Part shown: piece by piece, positions 23,409-32,170 of the stretch | Position numbering within the stretch: the stretch's first letter is position 1 | How the letters are laid out: each line of letters begins with the position of its first letter | Assembly: GCA_020638455.1 (NCBI GenBank) | Contig: JACKIK010000003.1 | Location: 310,001 to 374,000, forward strand | Length of the DNA stretch: 64,000 nucleotides | DNA from: Hyphomonas sp. | GTDB taxonomy: Bacteria; Pseudomonadota; Alphaproteobacteria; Caulobacterales; Hyphomonadaceae | Direction of reading: 5' to 3' | Notes under the pieces: model-generated | Told to the model about the DNA's origin: nothing | Database searches by the model: none | What the model saw: only the letters and a program-made list of their open reading frames with translations | Translations under genes and position numbers: made by a program

Positions 23409-25907
23409 ATGAAACTTCGGCCCCTGTCCAAAAAGGCCGCCCTCCTGTCCCTCGCCATTCTCGGCGCGGCCTCTGCAATGTCGGCGCAGGAAGTCACCGA
23501 AGACGGCTATTTCAGCGAGCCGGGCGCCGATGTGCTCGTCTTCTCCAACTGGTATGACGGCCTCTTCGCCGATGCCAAGATCAGCGGCGTCGAACTGATC
23601 CATCATGGCCTCCGCACCTTCACCAATGGCGATGTCCGCCTTGAAGCGACACCCGGCCAGTGGGAACCGGTCGGCAGCTTCATCGACCGGAGTGTCGACC
23701 GCGATGCCGGTGTGATCGAAGCCCACCTCGCCTATCCCGACGACGGCTTCAACTACACGATCCGCGTCGCGCGCGATGGTGGCGCCTATGTCATCAGCGT
23801 GAACTCCGACACGCCGCTGCCCGCTGCCCTCGATGGCAAGGCCGGCTTCAATCTTGAATTCGTGCCCTCCGCCTATGGTGGCAAGGGCATCCTGGTGGAC
23901 GGGGTCCCGTCGCTGCTGCCGGCCTATCCGTCCGGCGACATGACGCCCCGCTCCGGCGGCCCGCGCCCGGATGGCGCGGCTGTCGACCCCCTTCCCCTTG
24001 CCACGGGAACCGATCTTGTCCTCGCCGCGGGCGACAGGGATCAGGCAGTCCGTCTAACCTCCATGGACGGCCCGATTTCGATCTATGACGGGCGCAACCA
24101 GGCCAGCAATGGCTGGTTTGTCGCCCGCGGCCTTCTTCCTTCCGGCAAGACCGGGCGACTGCTCGAATGGAGGTTTGAGCCATCCGTGCGAGAGGGCTGG
24201 GTCCGGGCGCCGGTCGTGTCCTACAACCAGCTCGGTTATACGCCCGGCCGTGACAAGGTTGCCATGATCGAGCTCGACCGCCATGCCGGGGCACCCGGAA
24301 CGATGAAACTGATCCGGCTGTTCGAAGACGGCAGCGAGCAGGAAGTCCTCTCCGGCACGCCACGTGTCTGGGGCGACTACCTCCGCTACACCTATGCGAC
24401 GTTCGACTTCTCTGCCGTGCGCCAGCCTGGCCTCTATGCCCTCGACTATGACGGCCAGCGCACCGCCGCCTTCCCGATCTCCGAAACCGCCTATGACGAA
24501 GCCTGGCACCCGACGCTTGACGTCTTCATGCCGGTCCAGATGGATCATATGATGGTCAACGAGGCCTACCGCGTCTGGCATGGCAAGGCGCATATGGACG
24601 ACGCCCTTCAGGCCCCCGTGAACCACGAACATCACGATCTCTATGCCCAGGGCCCGACGACCGATACGCCCTTCGCCCCACTGCAGCACATTCCCGGCCT
24701 GAATGTCGGCGGCTGGTTCGATGCCGGCGATTTCGATATCCGTACCCAGAGCCAGTACCAGACGGTCCGCAGCCTCGTCAGCACATGGGAGCGCTTCGCC
24801 CCGACCCGCGACGAGACGAAAGTCGACTGGGCCCGCCACCGCGCCGACATCCATGTGCCGGACGGCGCCCCCGACGTGCTGGAACAGGTGAAGCACGGCA
24901 CACTGCAGCTGCTCGCCCAGTTCGATGCCGTCGGCTTCGCCATCCATGGCATTATCGCGCCGGACCTCGACCAGTACACCTTCCTAGGCGATGCCCACAG
25001 CAAGACAGACGGCCTGGTCTACGATGCCAGCCTCGGCCCGGACGAGGAAAAGGATGGCCGTTCCGGCCGGCCGGATGACCGCTGGGCCTTCACCAGCCGG
25101 TCGAGCGCCCTGCAATATGGTTCTGCTGCCGGGCTTGCCGCCGCGGCCCGCGCCCTCAAGGGCTATGACGACGCCCTCGCGGACAAAGCTCTCGCGCAGG
25201 CAAAAGCCACTTTTGCCGACGAGGCCAGCCACGAACCGGATCTCTACCGCCATGGCAACACGACCGGCGGCCCGCTGGAAATGGAACGCTTCCTCGCCGC
25301 CGCCGAACTCCTGAAAGCCACAGGCGAGCAGCGATATGCCGACGCCGTGCGCGACTGGTGTGATGGCGCCGAACCCTTCTTCGGTTTCATCGCCGCGACC
25401 GCCATCTCCATCCGCCCGCTGATGGACGAAGCCTATGATGCCCGCGTGCACGCCAGCGCCGAAAAATGGGTCGCCACCCAGAAGGACGCGCGCGCCGACA
25501 ATCCCTTCGGCGTGCAAATCACGCGCGGCGGCTGGGCCGGCTCCGGCAGCGTGGTCGGCAGCGCCATCACCGCCGACACGATCCATCGCACATGGCCGGA
25601 CCTCGTCTCGAAGCAGGAGGTGCTGGACGGCTTCGACTATGTCCTCGGCCGCCACCCGGCGCACAATCTGTCGCTCGTCTCGGCCGTCGGCGCGCAATCG
25701 AAGAAAGTGGCCTACGGCAACAACCGCGCCGATTTCACCTTCATCGCCGGCGGCGTCGTGCCGGGCATCCTGATCCTCAAGCCCGACTATCCGGAAAACC
25801 GCGAGGACTATCCCTTCTTCTGGGGCGAGAACGAATACGTCATCCCCCTCGGCGCCAGCTATATCTACCTCGCCAATGCGGCGGCGGCGCTCGCAAAGGA
25901 AGAATAG
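23409..25907 (+). CDS. Glycoside hydrolase family 9 protein, exported
   Basis: An 832-residue secreted enzyme with a signal peptide and a long N-terminal region (about 25-260). It is followed by the Ig-like domain usual for family 9 (APVVSYNQLGYTP...) and an alpha/alpha-barrel catalytic domain. GGWFDAGDFD (D438 and D441) holds the catalytic base; the C-terminal WGENEY (E809) is the likely acid. Family 9 enzymes are mostly endoglucanases, with some exo-glucosaminidases, so beta-glucan or chitin-derived oligomers are possible substrates. GGGAGG before ATG 23409 supports the start. It is divergent from the serine hydrolase gene, with 176 bp between them. Confidence 0.88.
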   Translation: MKLRPLSKKAALLSLAILGAASAMSAQEVTEDGYFSEPGADVLVFSNWYDGLFADAKISGVELIHHGLRTFTNGDVRLEATPGQWEPVGSFIDRSVDRDAGVIEAHLAYPDDGFNYTIRVARDGGAYVISVNSDTPLPAALDGKAGFNLEFVPSAYGGKGILVDGVPSLLPAYPSGDMTPRSGGPRPDGAAVDPLPLATGTDLVLAAGDRDQAVRLTSMDGPISIYDGRNQASNGWFVARGLLPSGKTGRLLEWRFEPSVREGWVRAPVVSYNQLGYTPGRDKVAMIELDRHAGAPGTMKLIRLFEDGSEQEVLSGTPRVWGDYLRYTYATFDFSAVRQPGLYALDYDGQRTAAFPISETAYDEAWHPTLDVFMPVQMDHMMVNEAYRVWHGKAHMDDALQAPVNHEHHDLYAQGPTTDTPFAPLQHIPGLNVGGWFDAGDFDIRTQSQYQTVRSLVSTWERFAPTRDETKVDWARHRADIHVPDGAPDVLEQVKHGTLQLLAQFDAVGFAIHGIIAPDLDQYTFLGDAHSKTDGLVYDASLGPDEEKDGRSGRPDDRWAFTSRSSALQYGSAAGLAAAARALKGYDDALADKALAQAKATFADEASHEPDLYRHGNTTGGPLEMERFLAAAELLKATGEQRYADAVRDWCDGAEPFFGFIAATAISIRPLMDEAYDARVHASAEKWVATQKDARADNPFGVQITRGGWAGSGSVVGSAITADTIHRTWPDLVSKQEVLDGFDYVLGRHPAHNLSLVSAVGAQSKKVAYGNNRADFTFIAGGVVPGILILKPDYPENREDYPFFWGENEYVIPLGASYIYLANAAAALAKEE

Positions 25908-25947
25908 CCCCCCTTTCCCACCCCGTGGCGCCCGCTACACTTGCGCC

Positions 25948-26976
25948 ATGCTCCGCCCGGACCTCCTGCTGCAGCCGACGCCGAAGGGCCTTTATTGCCC
26001 GCCGGGGGATTTTTATCTCGACCCGGTGCGCGGCGCAGTGGACAAGGCCGTCATCTCCCATGGCCATTCCGACCATGCGCGCGGCGGGCACGGCGCCGTG
26101 CTTTCCCATCCGCATACGCTGGCCATCATGGCGGCGCGCTATGGGGCGAATTTCGCGAAATCCACCCAGCCGCTCGAATATGGCGAAGTCATCGAGATCA
26201 ACGGCGTCTCGGTCTGGCTGACACCGGCGGGGCACATCCTCGGCTCGGCCCAGATCACCGTCGAATACAAGGGTATGCGGATGACCTTCACCGGCGACTA
26301 CAAGCGCCGGGCGGACCCGACCTGCGCAACCTTCGAACCGGTGGACGGCACGCATGTCTTCATTTCCGAGGCGACCTTCGGCCTGCCGGTGTTCCGCCAT
26401 CCGCCGACGGAGCATGAGATGGGCAAGCTGCTGCAGAACCTGAAGGACTTCCCCGATCGCACGCATTGCGTCGGCGCTTATTCCCTCGGCAAGGCGCAGC
26501 GCATCATCCGCCACCTCCGCCTCGCCGGCCATGACGCCCCGATCTACATCCATGGCGCGCTGGAAAAGCTCTGCGCCGTCTACGAAGCGGCTGGTGTCCC
26601 GCTGGGCGACCTCCGGCCCGCCACGATCGACGATACGTCGAAGGCGGCGCGCGAAGCCTATCGCGGCCAAATCGTCATCGCCCCGCCCGGCTCGTTCGAG
26701 GGCAAGTGGAGCCACCGCTTTCCCGACCCGCTGGTCGGCTTCGCCTCCGGCTGGATGAGCGTCCGCCAGCGTGCCAAGGCGAGCGGCGTCGAACTGCCGC
26801 TGATCATCTCCGACCATGCCGACTGGGACGAACTGACGGGCACGGTGCGCGAGGTAAATCCGGAGGAACTCTGGGTCACCTATGGCCGGGAGGACGCGCT
26901 TGTGCGCTGGGCACAACTGGAAGGCCGCCGGGCCCGCCCGCTCCGCCTTGTCGGTTATGACGAAGAGGCCGGTTGA
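25948..26976 (+). CDS. Ligase-associated DNA damage response exonuclease (beta-CASP metallo-beta-lactamase)
   Basis: A 342-residue nuclease with the zinc-binding motif SHGHSDH (H38, H40, D42, H43), followed by GHILGSAQI, TFTGDYKRR and the HPP-containing region typical of the beta-CASP cap, then SDHADWDEL near the end. It belongs to the quartet with pdeM, the Lhr helicase and the ATP-dependent ligase, and likely trims DNA ends in crosslink or break repair. The ATG 25948 start gives the family's MLRPDLLLQPTPKGLYCP N-terminus. It follows the glycosidase at 40 bp, but functional linkage is to the ligase gene 2.2 kb downstream. Confidence 0.93.
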   Translation: MLRPDLLLQPTPKGLYCPPGDFYLDPVRGAVDKAVISHGHSDHARGGHGAVLSHPHTLAIMAARYGANFAKSTQPLEYGEVIEINGVSVWLTPAGHILGSAQITVEYKGMRMTFTGDYKRRADPTCATFEPVDGTHVFISEATFGLPVFRHPPTEHEMGKLLQNLKDFPDRTHCVGAYSLGKAQRIIRHLRLAGHDAPIYIHGALEKLCAVYEAAGVPLGDLRPATIDDTSKAAREAYRGQIVIAPPGSFEGKWSHRFPDPLVGFASGWMSVRQRAKASGVELPLIISDHADWDELTGTVREVNPEELWVTYGREDALVRWAQLEGRRARPLRLVGYDEEAG

Positions 26977-27037
26977 CCCTGCGCCGCCACCGGGCCTTAA
27001 CTGCGCGCGACGAGGTGTTCCAGAAGGGGATGTCGAC

Positions 27038-28309
27038 ATGAAACGCCACCTGCTTTTCGGGTCCGCGCTGCTGGCGCTGGCCGCCCTGCCGGCCTGCGAT
27101 GCCGTGAAAGTCCCGGGTTTCAATCCGGTTGAGCAAAAGGAGGCGCCAGCCGCCGGAACGCCGGCCACGGAGCCTGCCGGCGCACCCGGCGCCGGGACCG
27201 AACAGGCTGCGCCGGACGCCGTGCTGCCGGATACCGGTGATGCCGGTGCGGCCGGGTCCTCCGAGACCGGTGAAACGCCAACCGTCGACCGCACCGGCGA
27301 AGGGTCCGACGTCACCGGGACCGCCCCGGAAGACGGCAGTACGGTCACGGATACCGACACGTCGATCACGGATACCGACACGACGGTCACGCCCGATACG
27401 GCCGGATCCGACACGACGGAAGGCGATTCCGCTGACGCGTCACCGCCGGTCACCCTCGCCTCGATCAACGCCATCTCCTGCCGCAAGGAGCCGGACACCA
27501 CGCCGACGCCGACAGTGGCCTCAGTTGCCGGGGCAACGGAAATGGCCGAACCGACTGTCGGCGCGGCCGCCGTCAATGGCCTTGCGGCGAGCCTGTCGAA
27601 CTTCCCCGGCATCGTGAAACTGGAGCCCCGCAATCCGGAGCCGGGCGGCGCAATCTCCAGTGGCCATTGCGGTGCCACGCGGATCGCCGAGCACTGGCTG
27701 GTGACCGCCGCCCATTGTGTCGACCAGCCCTATAATGAGCTGCGCATCATTGGCGATGCTGCAAACCTCCGCTCGCCGCTGGCGAAAATAACCCAGGGCG
27801 AACTCGCCGTCTGCCACGCCGGCTACGAAGGCACGACGAATGGCTACGCCAATGATATCGCCCTCATCCGGCTCGACGATGACGAAGTCGCGGCCCTCGG
27901 CGACGTTCCGATCGCCCGTTACGGTAACACGGACAAGACGCTGGCACCGGCCAACTATCCGGCCGCCGACATGGCCGGCTGGGGCATCACCAGCTTCGGC
28001 GGCCAGCTCTCCCCCGACCTGCTCGCCGCCAATATCCGCATTACGGCCGCCGGGCCCGCCACGATCTATGTGGCCAGCCAAGGCGGCGCCGGCCCCTGTG
28101 TCGGCGACAGCGGCGGGCCGCTTTACGTGACCGAGGAAGATGGCTCCAAAACGGTGGTGGGCGTTCTGTCTGTTGTGGAGCAGAACCCCACGACGGGCCA
28201 GTTCTGCGCAGGAGACTATAACGGCCGTTACACAAATCTTCAGGGTTATGAAGAATGGATGAACTCAGTGATGTCCCTGTGTGAAGCCGATCCGGAGACC
28301 TGCCGATGA
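27038..28309 (+). CDS. Trypsin-like serine protease, lipoprotein with Thr/Asp-rich linker
   Basis: A 423-residue lipoprotein: lipobox LPAC with C20, then a long low-complexity Ala/Gly/Pro and Thr/Asp-rich linker (about 25-150, containing two 21-bp tandem repeats, 27345-27386), then a chymotrypsin-fold domain. The triad is visible: H226 in TAAHC, D273 in NDIALI, S358 in GDSGGP. A disulfide partner Cys pattern is present. It should sit on the outer or inner membrane facing the periplasm. Its stop overlaps the ATG of the next lipoprotein (ATGA, 28306-28309), so the two are coupled. Ribosome binding site AGAAGGGG lies upstream. Confidence 0.88.
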   Translation: MKRHLLFGSALLALAALPACDAVKVPGFNPVEQKEAPAAGTPATEPAGAPGAGTEQAAPDAVLPDTGDAGAAGSSETGETPTVDRTGEGSDVTGTAPEDGSTVTDTDTSITDTDTTVTPDTAGSDTTEGDSADASPPVTLASINAISCRKEPDTTPTPTVASVAGATEMAEPTVGAAAVNGLAASLSNFPGIVKLEPRNPEPGGAISSGHCGATRIAEHWLVTAAHCVDQPYNELRIIGDAANLRSPLAKITQGELAVCHAGYEGTTNGYANDIALIRLDDDEVAALGDVPIARYGNTDKTLAPANYPAADMAGWGITSFGGQLSPDLLAANIRITAAGPATIYVASQGGAGPCVGDSGGPLYVTEEDGSKTVVGVLSVVEQNPTTGQFCAGDYNGRYTNLQGYEEWMNSVMSLCEADPETCR

Positions 28310-28983
28310 AACGCATCCTCGCCGCCGCTGCCCTGCCTGCACTCGCCCTGGCGCTGTCCGCCTGCCAGAGCCGCGACCTTGGCAAATACAATCCGCTCAG
28401 CGCCCGCATGCCGTCCGGTTCGGGACCGGCGGCAAGCACGCCTGCTGCACCAACAGTTGCAGAGCCGGCCGCGCCGGCCGTGTCCGACGTACCCGCTGCT
28501 GCGCCCGCTCCCTCCGCAACCGGCTACCAGCTGCCAATGGGTGGGCCGAACACGATCAGCATGTCCGTGACCAGCTGCGCCGAGGGATGTCCGGTGGTGA
28601 ACGTGCTGCTCGATCCCGACAATTACTGGCAGCGGACCGCCGATGACGGCGTGATCTCCGGCCAGGGACGCGACGGGCTCTACAATGAAGTCGCCAACGC
28701 CTTCCAGGCGCAGGGCTTCTATGCCTTTCAGGGCACGCTCGACATCATGAAGGGCGACGAGCGCACCTGTCCTGACTATTACGATGCCGGCCAGATCTTC
28801 TTCATCAATCTTGCGCGCAATTCGGCCAGCCGCCGGATCAATTTCGATTCGGCCTGCGGCGGCTCCGCCTCGGCCGATGGCGCGGCGGACGCGATCAACA
28901 AGCTGGTCAGCCTTCGCGATTTCATGGATATTGTCTCCGGGACCGTTCCCGAGGCAGGAGCAAGCATGGACGGCGAAGAGTAG
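28306..28983 (+). CDS. Lipoprotein of unknown function, coupled to the protease
   Basis: A 225-residue protein with lipobox ALALSAC, a Pro/Ala-rich linker and a compact C-terminal domain (about 80-225) containing four cysteines that may form disulfides (TSCAEGC, RTCPDYY, DSACGG). The ATGA overlap with the trypsin-like gene suggests a partner, substrate or inhibitor role, but this is an inference. I do not recognise the family. About 160 bp without a supported gene follow before the ligase; they contain a perfect 12-bp palindrome at 29084-29095. Confidence 0.7.
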   Translation: MKRILAAAALPALALALSACQSRDLGKYNPLSARMPSGSGPAASTPAAPTVAEPAAPAVSDVPAAAPAPSATGYQLPMGGPNTISMSVTSCAEGCPVVNVLLDPDNYWQRTADDGVISGQGRDGLYNEVANAFQAQGFYAFQGTLDIMKGDERTCPDYYDAGQIFFINLARNSASRRINFDSACGGSASADGAADAINKLVSLRDFMDIVSGTVPEAGASMDGEE

Positions 28984-29145
28984 CCTTCACAACCGGCAAT
29001 AGTCGCCAGGCACCAACCGGCGTCCGACAGTGATGCCCGCCTGTGGATTGCCTGCGTGTTTGAAGCACGGTGCGCGCGCCTGCGGATCATGATCCCTTCC
29101 TGTACCTGACTGGCAAGCCCGGGCCGGTGCGCTATGTAGGAAGGC

Positions 29146-30747
29146 ATGCAAGCCTTTGCCGAGCTTCTGGAACGCCTCATCCTGACGCCGTCGCGCAATG
29201 GCAAGCTACACCTTCTGAAATCCTATTTCGCTGCAGCGCCGGACCCTGACCGGGGCTATGCGCTGGCAGCCCTGACCGGTGACCTCCGCCTTGCCAGCAT
29301 CAAGCCGGGCGCGATCCGCACACTGGCCGAGGAGCGGATGGATGCCGAACTCTTCCGCATGTCCTACGACTATGTCGGTGACCTTGCAGAGACGGTCAGT
29401 CTTGTCTGGCAAGGCGAACGCCTCGCCAATCGTCCGCCGCCCCTTTCGGAGATTGTCGGGGCGCTGGAAACAGCGACGCGAGCCGAAGCGCCACGCCTGG
29501 TGGCGGCCTGGCTGGACGGACTCGATACGACGGGCCGGTGGGCGCTGCTGAAACTCATCATGGGCGGCATGCGGATCGGTGTGTCCGCGCGCCTCGCCAA
29601 GACGGCCCTTGCCGATTTCGGCGGCGTCAGCATCACGGAGATCGAGGAAATCTGGCATGGCCTCGCCGTGCCCTACGAATCCCTCTTTGCGTGGCTTGAG
29701 GGCCACGCCGGGCGTCCCACTCCCGATATTGCCGCGCCTTTCCGGCCCGCCATGCTGGCCCATCCCCTGATCCCGAAATCCGACCGCGACAATCCCGAGG
29801 CGATCGACCCTGCGCTCATCACTGCGGAGGTGTTTGCGGCGGAGTGGAAATATGACGGTGTCCGGATCCAGGCCTCTTCCGAACGCGGAACGCGGCGTAT
29901 CTACACGCGAACCGGGGACGACATTTCGCACAGCTTCCCCGACGTGCTCGCCGCCATGGATTTCGAGGGGACGCTCGACGGCGAACTGCTTGTCCGCGCC
30001 GAAGACGGCGAAAGCGTCGCGCCATTCAACGCCCTGCAACAGCGCCTGAACCGCAAGACGGTCACCCGGCGGCAGATGGAAACGCATCCCGCCTTCATCC
30101 GCGCCTATGACCTCCTGCACGATGGGACGGATGACCTCCGTTCTCTGACATTCCGCGACCGCCGTGACGCCCTTGAAGATTTTATCTTGCGGCATGGCTC
30201 ACCACGCCTTGACCTCTCTCCGCTGGTTCCCGTCACAACGCTCGCAGATCTCGATGCCCTGCGCATGAACCCGCCTGCCCCCGAGATCGAAGGCCTGATG
30301 CTGAAGCGCTGGGACAGCGTTTACGTCGCCGGCCGGCCAGCCGGGCAATGGTACAAATGGAAGCGCGATCCCTATCTTGTCGATGCCGTCCTGCTCTACG
30401 CCCAGCGCGGCCATGGCCGGCGCTCCGGCTTCTATTCCGATTTCACCTTCGGCGTCTGGAAGGACGATGTGCTGACGCCCGTCGGCAAGGCGTATTTCGG
30501 CTTCACCGACGACGAACTGAAACAGCTCGACAAATTCGTCCGTGACAACACGATCGAACGGTTTGGCCCGGTACGATCCGTGACGCCAGCCCTTGTGCTG
30601 GAAGTCGCTTTCGAAGGCCTGCAGCGTTCCGCACGCCACAAGTCCGGCATCGCCATGCGCTTTCCGCGCATCAACCGCATCCGTTGGGACAAACCCGCCG
30701 CCGAAGCCGACCGGCTGGCGACGCTGGAGGCGCTACTGGCAGAGTAG
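29146..30747 (+). CDS. ATP-dependent DNA ligase of the cisplatin/ligase-associated repair type
   Basis: A 533-residue ligase with an N-terminal helical DNA-binding domain (from LLERLILTPSRNGKLHLL), adenylation domain with active-site K235 in EWKYDGVR, and a C-terminal OB fold ending near LAE. Motifs seen include GELL (ELLVR), EGLMLKRW and KWKRDPY. This is the ligase of the ATP-dependent branch that coexists with an NAD-dependent LigA in alphaproteobacteria and is linked to crosslink repair. It completes the quartet with pdeM, the Lhr-type helicase and the exonuclease. ATG 29146 lies just after AGGAAGG with a short spacer. Confidence 0.94.
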   Translation: MQAFAELLERLILTPSRNGKLHLLKSYFAAAPDPDRGYALAALTGDLRLASIKPGAIRTLAEERMDAELFRMSYDYVGDLAETVSLVWQGERLANRPPPLSEIVGALETATRAEAPRLVAAWLDGLDTTGRWALLKLIMGGMRIGVSARLAKTALADFGGVSITEIEEIWHGLAVPYESLFAWLEGHAGRPTPDIAAPFRPAMLAHPLIPKSDRDNPEAIDPALITAEVFAAEWKYDGVRIQASSERGTRRIYTRTGDDISHSFPDVLAAMDFEGTLDGELLVRAEDGESVAPFNALQQRLNRKTVTRRQMETHPAFIRAYDLLHDGTDDLRSLTFRDRRDALEDFILRHGSPRLDLSPLVPVTTLADLDALRMNPPAPEIEGLMLKRWDSVYVAGRPAGQWYKWKRDPYLVDAVLLYAQRGHGRRSGFYSDFTFGVWKDDVLTPVGKAYFGFTDDELKQLDKFVRDNTIERFGPVRSVTPALVLEVAFEGLQRSARHKSGIAMRFPRINRIRWDKPAAEADRLATLEALLAE

Positions 30748-30751
30748 GCGC

Positions 30752-30791
30752 TCAAAAAGAAAAGGGCCGGACGCTTCCCACGCCCGGCCCT
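30752..30791 (-). terminator. Intrinsic terminator of the HU gene
   Basis: AGGGCCGG (30763-30770) pairs with CCGGCCCT (30784-30791). On the minus strand the stem is followed by a T-rich run (TTTTCTTTTT, reading from 30762 down), as expected for a terminator of the HU gene ending at 30817. It also separates HU from the convergent ligase gene. Confidence 0.85.
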
Positions 30792-30816
30792 GAACCGTTC
30801 AGGAATTCGTCCGTTA

Positions 30817-31212
30817 TCAGACGGCTTCCTTGAGCTCCTTCGCAACGCGGAAGGCGACTTTCTTAGACGCCTTGATGCGGATGGACTCACCCGTTGCCGG
30901 GTTGCGGCCCATGCGCGCCGGGCGCTTGCGCACTTCCATCGTGCCGAGGCCCGTGAAACGAACCTTTTCGCCCTTCTTCAGGCGCTTCGTGGTCATTTCG
31001 ACCAGGTCGTTCAGCACGGCTTCGGCCTGCTTCTTCGTCATGCCGTGAGCATCGGCGAGCTCAGCAGCCATCTGACGGAGCGTAACAGTGACAACCTTCT
31101 TCGGTGCTGCGGCTGCTTTTGCAGCCGGCTTGGCAGCGGTCTTGCGGGTTGCCGTTGCCGCTTTGGCGGCAGGTTTCGCAGCGGCCTTCGTGGCCACAGG
31201 TTTCTTTGCCAT
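30817..31212 (-). CDS. HU-family DNA-binding protein with Lys/Ala-rich N-terminal extension
   Basis: A 131-residue histone-like protein. Residues 42-131 form the HU fold (VVTVTLRQMAAELAD, the beta-arm RKPARMGRNPATGE with the DNA-intercalating Pro in RNPAT). The first 40 residues are a repetitive AAKPA/KAA tail like eukaryotic H1 or HU-like long forms, likely binding DNA nonspecifically. ATG 31212 is chosen, with GAGAGGA upstream; a 17-residue longer start has a less suitable site. It shares a divergent promoter region with the TspO-like gene and ends in its own terminator. Confidence 0.93.
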   Translation of the reverse strand: MAKKPVATKAAAKPAAKAATATRKTAAKPAAKAAAAPKKVVTVTLRQMAAELADAHGMTKKQAEAVLNDLVEMTTKRLKKGEKVRFTGLGTMEVRKRPARMGRNPATGESIRIKASKKVAFRVAKELKEAV

Positions 31213-31336
31213 GAGCAAATTCCTCTCTTGCGACTCGATTGAGTCGGCAGGCGAATAGCGCAAAAATGCCCGTCTGCCTTGCTTTTTTTCAGTTGGAACC
31301 GATTTTCTTTGCAGCAGATGCAGTGAGTCCTGGTTG

Positions 31337-32095
31337 ATGAAATCTTACCTCGCGCCGGCCTTCCTGATCGTCGCAGTGCTCCAGCCACTTGCGGGCACGC
31401 TTGCGCCCGTATTCGGCATCGGCACGCCGATCGGAAACGCCACCCGCAATCTCGGCGCGCCCGAACAGCCGCCACCTGTCTTCTTCTCCATCTGGGCCAT
31501 TATTTTCTCGGCCTTTCTCGTGTTTGCGCTGTTGCTGTTCCGCAAGCGCGAACCCTGGATGATGCGCGTTGGTGCGCCGCTGGCGCTGGCTGGCCTTGGC
31601 AATATCCTGTGGATGCTGAGCGCGCAGCTGATCGCGTCAAGGATTGTGGACTTCTTCCTTCTGATCCCGATCCTTGCCGCCTCGTGGATGGCAGCTGCAC
31701 GCTTCGACCGGCTGCGCGGCCTGGGCGGCAGCCCGGCAAAACTGATCGCCGACATGACAACCGGCCTGCTTGCCGGCTGGCTGCTCGTCGCGACGGCCAT
31801 CTCGGCGCCGCTGCTGATTCGCTCCCTCACTACACTTGGGCCCACCGACTATCCCTGGCAGATGCTGTGGACCACGCTCTGCATCGCCTTCTTCGGCGCC
31901 TGGATGTTCGCCCGCTATGTCAGCCGCAGCCTGTGGTTCTTTGCGGCACTCGCCTGGGGCCTTATCGGCATCGTCGAAAACAACTGGGCCATTACGGGGA
32001 TGGGGTGGCTCGCCATCATGACAGGCGTTACCGGATCGCTCGTTCTCGCGCTGCGGCTGTTCCGCGGTGCTGACGGCACCGGCATTCCGGCCTGA
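31337..32095 (+). CDS. Multi-pass membrane protein resembling TspO/MBR-type proteins
   Basis: A 252-residue protein with about six hydrophobic segments. The first part (NATRNLGAPEQPPPVFFSIWAII) resembles the PxxFxIWxxIY segment of large TspO-related proteins, and the later NNWAITGMG is Trp-rich, though overall identity is weak. TspO proteins bind porphyrins or sterols and act as sensors. TTG 31334 precedes ATG 31337; the latter is used. It is divergent from HU. Alternative: an unrelated permease-like protein. Confidence 0.55.
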   Translation: MKSYLAPAFLIVAVLQPLAGTLAPVFGIGTPIGNATRNLGAPEQPPPVFFSIWAIIFSAFLVFALLLFRKREPWMMRVGAPLALAGLGNILWMLSAQLIASRIVDFFLLIPILAASWMAAARFDRLRGLGGSPAKLIADMTTGLLAGWLLVATAISAPLLIRSLTTLGPTDYPWQMLWTTLCIAFFGAWMFARYVSRSLWFFAALAWGLIGIVENNWAITGMGWLAIMTGVTGSLVLALRLFRGADGTGIPA

Positions 32096-32170
32096 TCCCG
32101 CGCGCCCTGCAAATAAGGTTCCGGCTGACGGACAGTTGAATGCACCCGCGGCGCATGACAGAACGCCTTC

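Noticed and set aside
27345..27386. Two 21-bp tandem repeats in the trypsin-like gene
   Set aside because: Part of the Thr/Asp-rich linker of the protein, explained by low complexity; too short for a repeat family.
29084..29095. Perfect 12-bp palindrome GGATCATGATCC before the ligase
   Set aside because: Possible operator, but a single short palindrome without a repeated partner or known site (it does not match the GTTC-type LexA box); left unassigned.
31100..31212. Repetitive AAKPA-coding DNA at the 5' end of the HU gene
   Set aside because: Codes the Lys/Ala-rich tail common in H1-like HU proteins; not a separate repeat element.
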